Below are positions 1 through 6,119 of a DNA stretch of 15,856 bases, in pieces. Source of the DNA: Hyphomicrobiales bacterium. GTDB taxonomy: Bacteria; Pseudomonadota; Alphaproteobacteria; Rhizobiales; Devosiaceae. The stretch covers positions 1 to 15,856 of the forward strand of contig JALSJY010000146.1 of assembly GCA_026989045.1 (NCBI GenBank), read 5' to 3'. How positions within the stretch are numbered: position 1 is the first letter of the stretch; each line of letters starts with the position of its first letter. Made by a program: the position numbers and the translations under genes. The notes beneath the pieces were generated by a model that saw only the letters and a program-made list of their open reading frames with translations, was not told the DNA's origin and did no database searches.

Positions 1-1
1 T

Positions 2-172
2 GATCCAAATTCATCAGCCCTTTCACAAGCAAAGAGAAAGGCATATTTCAGATTACTATCAGTTAGAAATATTTTGATAACAAATGGCCTACTTGGTAAC
101 AATCTCACGGTGAATGTAAGACCTGCGCAAAATAAAGAGGATAATAAGCAAGTAAGAGTTTTTGTAAAATAA
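2..172 (+). CDS. OmpA/MotB-type C-terminal domain protein (3' end only)
   Basis: An open frame runs from the window edge to a TAA at 170-172 and gives 56 residues, so only the C-terminus is visible. It begins DPNSSALSQAK, continues with FRLLSVRNILITNGL, and ends with a V-rich strand (QVRVFVK). This follows the OmpA-like pattern of a helix with a conserved Arg (RAxxVRxxLI), a glycine turn, a beta strand, then a D/N-x-x-R-V terminal strand. Proteins with this domain bind peptidoglycan in the periplasm and often partner MotA/TolQ/ExbB channels. The next gene, 116 bases downstream on the same strand, is such a channel, which supports the call. Seen: the frame and motif pattern. Inferred: the partnership. 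The signal or membrane anchor lies outside the window, so MotB-like and free OmpA-like forms cannot be told apart. Confidence 0.6.
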   Translation, partial: DPNSSALSQAKRKAYFRLLSVRNILITNGLLGNNLTVNVRPAQNKEDNKQVRVFVK

Positions 173-288
173 GGTGTTTTTTTGTAAATATTAACTAAAT
201 CAGCAAGCTTTAATGTCAAATTGTCGACTAAATATGTTTATGGATTAGCTAAAAGCTAATTAAGTGATTAAAACTAGCGGACTAAGTG

Positions 289-1680
289 ATGAAAAAATTT
301 GTTCATACCCCTCTAATTAGAATGAGTGTAGTTTTTGGCATTCTAATACTTCTTTCTATTTGGCAAATTGACTTTATTATTTCTGCTGTGTCATCAAATG
401 TGGTGCTTAATCTTACTATTTTTGGAGTATTTTTCTTTGGCGTCTTACTAGTTTTCCGCTCTATTCTCACACTTCGCAATGAGGGTTTAGCTTTGCAATA
501 TTTGCAAGAAGCCTATGATGATGAAATGGTAGCAAAACGTGGCGTGCAAACCGATAAAATGTGGAAACATTATCGCTGCAATGAAATGGCCACTGTTTTT
601 AAAAAGCCAGATGTGTTGGGGCCGGCCTTTCAACTAATGAATGAAGAGTTGGCAAGAAATAAAGATATAAACCTTTCACCTGCCACCATGCAAACCTTAA
701 TAGATGCAATTGACATGAAATTGCAGGATCGCAAAGCTCTAACGCAATATGTTTCTGGTATTTTGGTTTTACTTGGCTTAATCGGAACATTTTTAGGTTT
801 GATGTTAACTCTGGCCTCTATTGGTGATATTCTTGCTGCACTTGATTTAAGCTCAGGTGATCCAACAACAGCAATTGCTTTGCTGATGGCTAAATTGCAA
901 ATTCCACTTCAGGGCATGGCTGTTGGCTTTTCTTCATCACTTTTTGGTCTGGTGACCTCCTTGGTGCTTTCACTAATGGTACGCTTTTCTGCAATGGGTT
1001 TTTCTGAATTTGTATCAAATTTTGAGGGTTGGCTATCAACAATTGTTGAAATTGAACCAGGTAGTAGCATGGGGGTAAAAAATAGTGCCAGTGCTGCTGG
1101 ACATGGTGCAATGCTGGAAGAAAAACGCCTCTCCTTGGTTATGCGTGCAGCAAGGATTTCTGTTGCTTCAAACAAAAGACATAATGACAAACTCAACCAG
1201 CTTACAAGCTCTGTAAATGCTTTAAGCGAAAATGCTCGCACTCAACATAATGCACTTAATGAATTGATTGGCACATCACGTCAAATGTATGAGCAGAATC
1301 AATTGCTTGGATCTGCAATGGCAAAAACAATTGATACTATTAAGTTAATATCCGCCAACCAAGAAATAAAAGATGAGGTTTTACAAGCAACTGGTGCCAT
1401 GGCAAGAAACCTAGAAATGCGCGATAAAAATATGGCTGAAAAGCTTGTGAAACTGGATGAACAATTATCTCGTTTTGAATTGGCTCAACCAATGGTGCAA
1501 GATGAAAGTCAGCAGAAAACAAGTGAAGATGCTTATGATCTGTTAGAGGAGATAAAATCCTCACTTAGAGATGGGGATATGGCCTCGCTACATTCTAACT
1601 TTAAAGATATTGCTGTTGATAAAAACGTAGTAGCAAAAAGCAATAGAGATAAAAAACAACAGATGCCCAGCAAAGTATAA
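289..1680 (+). CDS. MotA/TolQ/ExbB-family proton channel protein with long C-terminal helical tail
   Basis: The protein has 463 residues from the ATG at 289. A GTG directly before it at 286 is possible; a weak GCGG lies 8 bases upstream of the ATG. Hydrophobic segments lie at about 12-33, 37-58, 155-180 and 207-232. The third carries GLIGTFLGL and the fourth GMAVGFSSSLFGLVTSL, the two signatures of the MotA/TolQ/ExbB fold. These proteins form inner-membrane ion channels that turn proton flow into mechanical work on a partner that reaches the cell wall. The roughly 230-residue cytoplasmic tail (233-463) is polar and probably coiled coil around 290-400, much longer than in ExbB or TolQ. An OmpA-domain gene lies upstream and a PilZ gene 47 bases downstream, which suggests one transcription unit. 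No flagellar genes are visible, so a flagellar role is not implied. The family call is firm; the process it powers is unknown. Confidence 0.85.
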   Translation: MKKFVHTPLIRMSVVFGILILLSIWQIDFIISAVSSNVVLNLTIFGVFFFGVLLVFRSILTLRNEGLALQYLQEAYDDEMVAKRGVQTDKMWKHYRCNEMATVFKKPDVLGPAFQLMNEELARNKDINLSPATMQTLIDAIDMKLQDRKALTQYVSGILVLLGLIGTFLGLMLTLASIGDILAALDLSSGDPTTAIALLMAKLQIPLQGMAVGFSSSLFGLVTSLVLSLMVRFSAMGFSEFVSNFEGWLSTIVEIEPGSSMGVKNSASAAGHGAMLEEKRLSLVMRAARISVASNKRHNDKLNQLTSSVNALSENARTQHNALNELIGTSRQMYEQNQLLGSAMAKTIDTIKLISANQEIKDEVLQATGAMARNLEMRDKNMAEKLVKLDEQLSRFELAQPMVQDESQQKTSEDAYDLLEEIKSSLRDGDMASLHSNFKDIAVDKNVVAKSNRDKKQQMPSKV

Positions 1681-1727
1681 AAAATAATTTCAAACTTTAA
1701 AGGTAAGAGTTATTAAAGAGAGACAAT

Positions 1728-2159
1728 ATGCAAACACACAGCTCCAACGTAAAATATAAATCAACTCAACACTCTTTTGAAGAAACAAGAATTACTTCGA
1801 ATAGCAAGCAAGCTGAATTATTACAAAAGCGTTTGAAAAAAGATCAAGAGAAAAATGCCCATAAAAGAGCCTTTGAAAGGCATGCTGTTTTTGCAGTTGC
1901 TAGTATGATTCTTCATAATAATTCGCAAGAAATTGAGGGTGTAATTGCTGAAATTTCTCAGGGAGGGTTGCGCTTTCGCCCCGCCTCTTTATTTTTGCTT
2001 GAGCGCAATTCAGAGCGTATTTCAATTATTATTGATGATATAAATGTTGCGGGAATAATTCGCGCATCTCGTGCAGATGGGTATGGCGTGCAATTGCTTG
2101 ATGAAATCAACCCAAGCGAGTTAGCTTATATTTTACGAAATTATAAGGCACAAAATTAA
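1728..2159 (+). CDS. PilZ-domain protein (possible c-di-GMP receptor)
   Basis: The protein has 143 residues and an AAAGAGAGA ribosome-binding stretch just before its ATG. The first 45 residues are polar and charged, and look like a flexible or helical extension. The PilZ core follows: RAFER at 47-51 fits the RxxxR motif, and EISQGG at 75-80 fits the [D/N]xSxxG motif except that Glu replaces Asp/Asn. Beta strands with alternating hydrophobic residues complete the domain. PilZ proteins bind cyclic-di-GMP and control motility, exopolysaccharide or envelope machines. Its place directly behind a MotA-type channel gene recalls the link between YcgR-type PilZ proteins and flagellar stators, but that is analogy only. 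The D/N to E change leaves ligand binding in doubt. There is no membrane segment, so it should be cytoplasmic. Confidence 0.75.
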   Translation: MQTHSSNVKYKSTQHSFEETRITSNSKQAELLQKRLKKDQEKNAHKRAFERHAVFAVASMILHNNSQEIEGVIAEISQGGLRFRPASLFLLERNSERISIIIDDINVAGIIRASRADGYGVQLLDEINPSELAYILRNYKAQN

Positions 2160-2166
2160 AACCTGC

Positions 2167-2205
2167 CTAGCCTCAACTTTATAAAAGTCTAGCCTCAACT
2201 TTATA
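2167..2205. repeat. 17-bp tandem direct repeat, 22-bp period
   Basis: The 17-mer CTAGCCTCAACTTTATA occurs exactly at 2167-2183 and again at 2189-2205, with a 5-bp spacer. The period of 22 bp is close to two helical turns, so both copies face the same side of the DNA. The second copy runs into a TATAAT-like hexamer at 2204-2209. It sits between the PilZ gene and the acyltransferase gene. It could be an operator or simply a small duplication. Confidence 0.7.
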
Positions 2206-2209
2206 TAAT
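2204..2209 (+). promoter_or_regulatory. possible -10 element upstream of the acyltransferase gene
   Basis: TATAAT stands 41 bases before the TTG start of the downstream gene and overlaps the end of the second 17-bp repeat copy. No convincing -35 lies at the right distance (ATAAAA is there), so this is weak and may be a chance match in AT-rich DNA. Confidence 0.25.
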
Positions 2210-2249
2210 ATGCTAAAGATGTTTTTTATACTATTGGGGGAAGAGGGCT

Positions 2250-3521
2250 TTGAACAAAATTATAGCCAGAGACATTTTAAAAAACTCAAAAGCTTTAGAT
2301 GAAAACAAACCTTTATCTTGGCATGAACCAACAAAAGATTTCACTGATAATCAATGGTATTTTTATCAAGCCCGTCACACAGTATATTTTACTGCTTTTT
2401 CCAATGATAATATCACTATAAAAACTTTAGAAAATATCGCCAAAAACCTAGTTGAGCTCGCCCCTCAACTTTTAGCAGGATTTGACAATAACGATAATGG
2501 AAAAAATTTCCCTACAGAAATTTTACAACAAATTTGCTCAATAAAGACAGTTGAAAGCCTTAAAGACTATCCTGATAAGTGGAATATTGAGGGAAGTGAA
2601 GTTTTTTCTTCAGCAAATCTACCTTTATTTCGCATTAAATGTGTAGTGAAGAAAAATAGCTCTGATGGTGAACATAAAGCAATGATTTTGATATTATCTA
2701 CTCATGCTTTGATTGAAGGGGCAGATGTTTCACTTTTAACAAGCTCAAAAAAGACTATTGTCAATGATGATAGAGCTAAAAATACTGCTTTTTTAACTAA
2801 GGCTTATTATAAATTTATTGCTTTGTTTATTGCTCCATTACAGGTGTTAGCCGCTGCAATTTTAGTACCAAAAACACATGACAAAGCTTTTAAAACACTT
2901 GTTGTTGAACATACAAAATTACGCTCTATAGCAAGGTCTCTTGGTGTTTCTCGTCGCGCTTTAATGTTTGCACTTGTAGCTTATGGATTAAATAATGGCG
3001 GCAAAGGCTTTTCAAAAAGAGTAGTTTCAATAGTATATGCAGATATGGATAGAGTTAGAGATTATAAGGTAAATTCTGACTTTTTTAAATTTCATGCAAT
3101 GACTGTAAAATTTAAAGTGAAGCAAAATTTTGTAGAGTTTGTTCAAGGGGCTGAAAAAGCACTTAAAAAAGTTGAATTTAAAAACCCTAGCTCCTCGCAA
3201 GATTTTTTTGATGCAATATTTTCTGTGCATCGCTTTATGAAAAAATATATTCCTTTTATATATTCTGAAAAAACATTTCGTTTCAATGCTGGCTTCGATT
3301 TAAACTTATCACTAACATCACCACAGCGTTTAAATGGCGATTTCACAAAATTATTTGTTGAACCTGTTTATTGCGGAGCATTTAATCCAGGTCTCAATGT
3401 TTGTGTATTTATACCAGGCCGCACAAAAACCAGTTTTAATTTTGCAATGTCAAAACATCATTTAAAAAATGTTGCAAAGATAGAAAGTCTGCTGGAGCAA
3501 TTAGATTTAAATACAAAATAA
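2250..3521 (+). CDS. predicted acyltransferase of the WS/DGAT-condensation (CoA-dependent acyltransferase) fold
   Basis: The protein has 423 residues. The start is a TTG with GGGGGAAG 6 bases upstream; no in-frame ATG or GTG lies between it and the preceding stop, and the next Met is near residue 145. I see the fold of wax ester synthase/diacylglycerol acyltransferases and NRPS condensation domains. ILSTHALIEGAD (H152, E156, G157) sits where HHxxxDG is expected. LRSIARSLGVSRRALMFAL matches the second-half helix of WS/DGAT, and near the C-terminus come a GxNxCVFIPG strand and a FAMSKHHL segment. A hydrophobic stretch at about 187-207 could contact membrane. Family members move acyl groups from CoA to an alcohol or amine. 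The usual catalytic Asp/Glu position holds Glu and the first His of the HH pair is Thr, so activity is uncertain. The substrate is unknown. The gene may be expressed separately from the PilZ gene, given the 90-base gap with repeats. Confidence 0.55.
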   Translation: MNKIIARDILKNSKALDENKPLSWHEPTKDFTDNQWYFYQARHTVYFTAFSNDNITIKTLENIAKNLVELAPQLLAGFDNNDNGKNFPTEILQQICSIKTVESLKDYPDKWNIEGSEVFSSANLPLFRIKCVVKKNSSDGEHKAMILILSTHALIEGADVSLLTSSKKTIVNDDRAKNTAFLTKAYYKFIALFIAPLQVLAAAILVPKTHDKAFKTLVVEHTKLRSIARSLGVSRRALMFALVAYGLNNGGKGFSKRVVSIVYADMDRVRDYKVNSDFFKFHAMTVKFKVKQNFVEFVQGAEKALKKVEFKNPSSSQDFFDAIFSVHRFMKKYIPFIYSEKTFRFNAGFDLNLSLTSPQRLNGDFTKLFVEPVYCGAFNPGLNVCVFIPGRTKTSFNFAMSKHHLKNVAKIESLLEQLDLNTK

Positions 3522-3584
3522 TTCTATCATTTTTTAATCATTATGCTATGGCATCAATAGTAAAATTTGAGTAAAGGTAAAATT

Positions 3585-4199
3585 ATGACAATTAGAATGC
3601 ATAAGGGTGATCTGGCAGATTTGTCACACTATAAATCTTCAATAGCTATCGATACTGAAACAATGGGCTTACAAACCAAGCGCGATAGGCTTTGTGTTGT
3701 GCAGCTATCGTGTGGTGATGGCAGTGCAGATATTGTGCAGATTGAGAAGGGACAGACATCAGCACCGAATTTGCAAAAACTATTAAACGACAAATCAAAG
3801 ACAAAAATTTTTCACTTTGCCCGCTTTGATATGGCTGCCCTGCAAAATAGATTCGGCACAATTGTTGGTCCTGTTTACTGCACAAAAATTGCCTCAAAAC
3901 TCGCCCGCACTTATACCGATCGCCATGGCTTAAAAGACCTTAGTCGCGAATTACTTGGTATTGATATTTCAAAATCCCAACAAAGTTCTGATTGGGGGGC
4001 TGATGAATTAAGCGTTGCACAACAAAAATATGCTGCCTCAGATGTGCTGTATTTGCATGATATTAAACGCCATCTTGATAAAATGCTTAAACGTGAGGGG
4101 CGTGAAATATTAGCGCAAAAATCTTTTGAGTTTCTTGAAACTCGAGTTGCGCTTGATTTAGCTGGCTGGCCAGAAATGGATATTTTTGCTCATAGCTAG
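3585..4199 (+). CDS. RNase D-like 3'-5' exonuclease (short form)
   Basis: The protein has 204 residues from the ATG at 3585, chosen because AAAGG lies 7 bases upstream; an earlier in-frame TTG at 3567 would place that site inside the gene. It is a single DEDDy exonuclease domain: motif I is IDTETMG (D23, E25), motif II is FHFARFD (D82), and motif III is KYAASDVLYL (Y149, D153), with the typical QSSDWG at 134-139. Together these residues bind two metal ions and cleave RNA from the 3' end. It lacks the HRDC domains of E. coli RNase D, as do the roughly 205-residue alphaproteobacterial homologues. A place just before lptC is usual in Rhizobiales. The likely role is tRNA or other RNA 3' trimming in the cytoplasm. 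Confidence 0.88.
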   Translation: MTIRMHKGDLADLSHYKSSIAIDTETMGLQTKRDRLCVVQLSCGDGSADIVQIEKGQTSAPNLQKLLNDKSKTKIFHFARFDMAALQNRFGTIVGPVYCTKIASKLARTYTDRHGLKDLSRELLGIDISKSQQSSDWGADELSVAQQKYAASDVLYLHDIKRHLDKMLKREGREILAQKSFEFLETRVALDLAGWPEMDIFAHS

Positions 4200-4239
4200 T
4201 AAAGGTCATAAGCGGTTATTAAAAGGAGATTGGTGAAAT

Positions 4240-4857
4240 ATGGATGCAAATACCAAGCCTATTTCACTTTATAACAGGTTGATTTGGCGCAATAGATTTA
4301 TTGCAACTTTGCGTATTCTTGTGCCAATTTTCGGATTAATTATTTTTGCTTTTTTACTGTTGAATATTATTATTGCCAATATTGGTGATGACATTAAAAT
4401 ATCTGGCATTAGAATTGAGCGGGATTTAATAATCATTGAAGCGCCGCAATATTCCGGCATTATGGGTAATGGTGTTAGCTATAATATTACTGCAAAAGCA
4501 GCAAGCACAGCTGTTGGAGATGGTGATTCTTATGACTTAAGTGATGCAAGGTTTGATATGTTACGCCCAGATGGCTTAAGCGTTATAGCAACGGCTAAAC
4601 AAGCCAATTACAACCTTATTGAGCAGGTCGTAAAAGTAGAAGATGAGATGATTGTCAATGATAGCCGTGGTATAAAATCACGTTTACATGATGTGATAAT
4701 AGATTGGGACACTCAGATTTTAGATGCAAGAGATAATGTTGAGATAATTTTTTCTGATGGCTCAATATTAAAGTCTAAAACACTGGTTTATGATATGCAG
4801 AGCCAAGTTTGGAAATTTAATCAAGTTCAGCTTACCATATTTAATAATGAAGAATAA
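4240..4857 (+). CDS. lptC: LPS export protein LptC
   Basis: The protein has 205 residues and an AAAAGGAGA ribosome-binding site upstream of the ATG. The N-terminus is cytoplasmic and basic (YNRLIWRNRF), followed by one transmembrane helix at about 24-47 and a periplasmic beta-jellyroll made of short repeated strands (DLSDARFDML, IATAKQANYNL, ILDARDNVEI). LptC sits in the inner membrane with LptB2FG and passes lipopolysaccharide to LptA. Length, topology and place directly before lptA and lptB fit the family. Sequence conservation in LptC is low, so much of the certainty comes from context. Confidence 0.88.
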   Translation: MDANTKPISLYNRLIWRNRFIATLRILVPIFGLIIFAFLLLNIIIANIGDDIKISGIRIERDLIIIEAPQYSGIMGNGVSYNITAKAASTAVGDGDSYDLSDARFDMLRPDGLSVIATAKQANYNLIEQVVKVEDEMIVNDSRGIKSRLHDVIIDWDTQILDARDNVEIIFSDGSILKSKTLVYDMQSQVWKFNQVQLTIFNNEE

Positions 4858-4881
4858 TTATAGAAATTTGGAGAAATCAAT

Positions 4882-5352
4882 ATGAACCTAACAAAATATA
4901 GCACCATCATATTGATGCTTATTTCAGGCTTTCTTTTTACCCTTAGCAATATGGCTATAGCTGAAGAGGTTAATATTACCTCTGATCAGTTTATAGTTGA
5001 TGAGAATGTTTCAAATGCTATATTTGAAGGCAATGTGATTGTTAAACAGCCAGATTTTACTTTATGGGCAGATAAAATAATTGTAATATATGGTGAGAAT
5101 GGCCCATCTGATCTGAAATCATTTGAAGCTATAGGCAATGTAATAATAGAACAGCCAGAGCAAAGAGCTAGTTCTGATCGAGGAGTTTACGATCCAAAGA
5201 CAAAAATTCTTACTCTTTATGATAATGTGAAAGTTACAAATGATAGTGGAGTTATCACTGGTGAGGAGTTGATTGTAAATATTGCTACAGGGGTATCAAA
5301 ATTTCCTACGCAATCTGGTGGCGGGCGTGTAACGGCAATATTCTCGCAATAA
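4882..5352 (+). CDS. lptA: LPS export periplasmic bridge protein LptA
   Basis: The protein has 156 residues, with GGAG upstream of the ATG. It has a classical signal peptide: Lys5, a hydrophobic core at 8-24, and probable cleavage after AIA (residue 27). The mature part is one OstA/LptA domain, with strands such as FIVDENVSNAIFEGNVIV and LTLYDNVKVT, and a C-terminus rich in Gly and Ser (QSGGGRVTAIF). LptA units stack to form the periplasmic bridge that carries LPS from LptC to the outer-membrane LptD. It starts 24 bases after lptC and is surely in the same operon. Confidence 0.92.
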   Translation: MNLTKYSTIILMLISGFLFTLSNMAIAEEVNITSDQFIVDENVSNAIFEGNVIVKQPDFTLWADKIIVIYGENGPSDLKSFEAIGNVIIEQPEQRASSDRGVYDPKTKILTLYDNVKVTNDSGVITGEELIVNIATGVSKFPTQSGGGRVTAIFSQ

Positions 5353-5375
5353 AAATCTCTTTAGGATTAGAATAA

Positions 5376-6119
5376 GTGGTAAATGAAATAGATCAAACTG
5401 GCTGGTTAATAGCGCATGGACTTGCTAAATCTTTTGGCAAAAAAACAGTTGTGCGCAATGTTTCTATTGCACTTCAATGTGGGGAAACTGTTGGCCTTTT
5501 AGGGCCAAATGGAGCCGGAAAAACTACAGTTTTTACAATGATTATGGGTTTGGTAAAACCAGATAAAGGCAAGGTGCTTATTGAGGGGTTGGACTGCACC
5601 AGACTGCCATTATTTCAACGTGGGCGATTAGGCCTTGGCTATTTACCGCAAGAGCCTTCAATTTTTCGTGGCTTAAGCGCAAAAGATAATATTCTGGCAG
5701 TGCTAGAGGGGCATATAAAGAATAAGAAAGAACGAAAACGCCGACTTAAAGAATTGATGGAGGAATTTTCTATTTCTCATTTAGCAAATAATAATGCCTT
5801 AGCATTATCTGGCGGAGAGCGCCGAAGGGTAGAAATTGCCCGTGCTTTGGCAAGCGATCCTAAATTTATGTTGCTTGATGAGCCTTTTGCTGGGGTTGAC
5901 CCAATTGCCGTTGCTGAAATTCAGGGGCTGGTGCGCCAATTAACCAAACGAGGCATAGGCGTGTTAATAACCGACCATTCGGTGCGTGAAACCCTTGGCC
6001 TTGTTGATAGGGCTTATCTTATTAACGATGGTAAAGTGATAATACAAGGAACACCACAAACCATCGCTAATGACGAAAAAGCACGCAAAGTCTATCTAGG
6101 TGAAGATTTTACTCTTTAG
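5376..6119 (+). CDS. lptB: LPS export ABC transporter ATPase LptB
   Basis: The protein has 247 residues and a GTG start at 5376, preceded by AGGA at 9 bases spacing; the nearby ATG is out of frame. All ABC ATPase motifs are intact: Walker A GPNGAGKT (43-50), Q-loop Gln92 in YLPQEPSIF, signature LSGGE (144-148), Walker B FMLLDEP (164-170) and H-loop His201 (ITDHSVRE). LptB powers extraction of LPS from the inner membrane together with LptF, LptG and LptC. It lies 23 bases behind lptA. Its stop codon overlaps that of pheT on the other strand. The rpoN-hpf-ptsN genes that often follow lptB in related bacteria are not here. Confidence 0.95.
   Translation: MVNEIDQTGWLIAHGLAKSFGKKTVVRNVSIALQCGETVGLLGPNGAGKTTVFTMIMGLVKPDKGKVLIEGLDCTRLPLFQRGRLGLGYLPQEPSIFRGLSAKDNILAVLEGHIKNKKERKRRLKELMEEFSISHLANNNALALSGGERRRVEIARALASDPKFMLLDEPFAGVDPIAVAEIQGLVRQLTKRGIGVLITDHSVRETLGLVDRAYLINDGKVIIQGTPQTIANDEKARKVYLGEDFTL

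Noticed and set aside
244..260. Perfect 7-bp inverted repeat ATTAGCT-AAA-AGCTAAT upstream of the channel gene
   Set aside because: Considered as a terminator of the OmpA-type gene, but no T-run follows on the + strand and the stem is AT-rich. It may be a weak operator; not enough to call.
289..1680. Zorya-type anti-phage defence (ZorA/ZorB) for the OmpA and MotA-type pair
   Set aside because: Tail length and partner type are suggestive, but no ZorC, ZorD or ZorE-like gene is present, the gene order is different, and the neighbours are PilZ and housekeeping genes.
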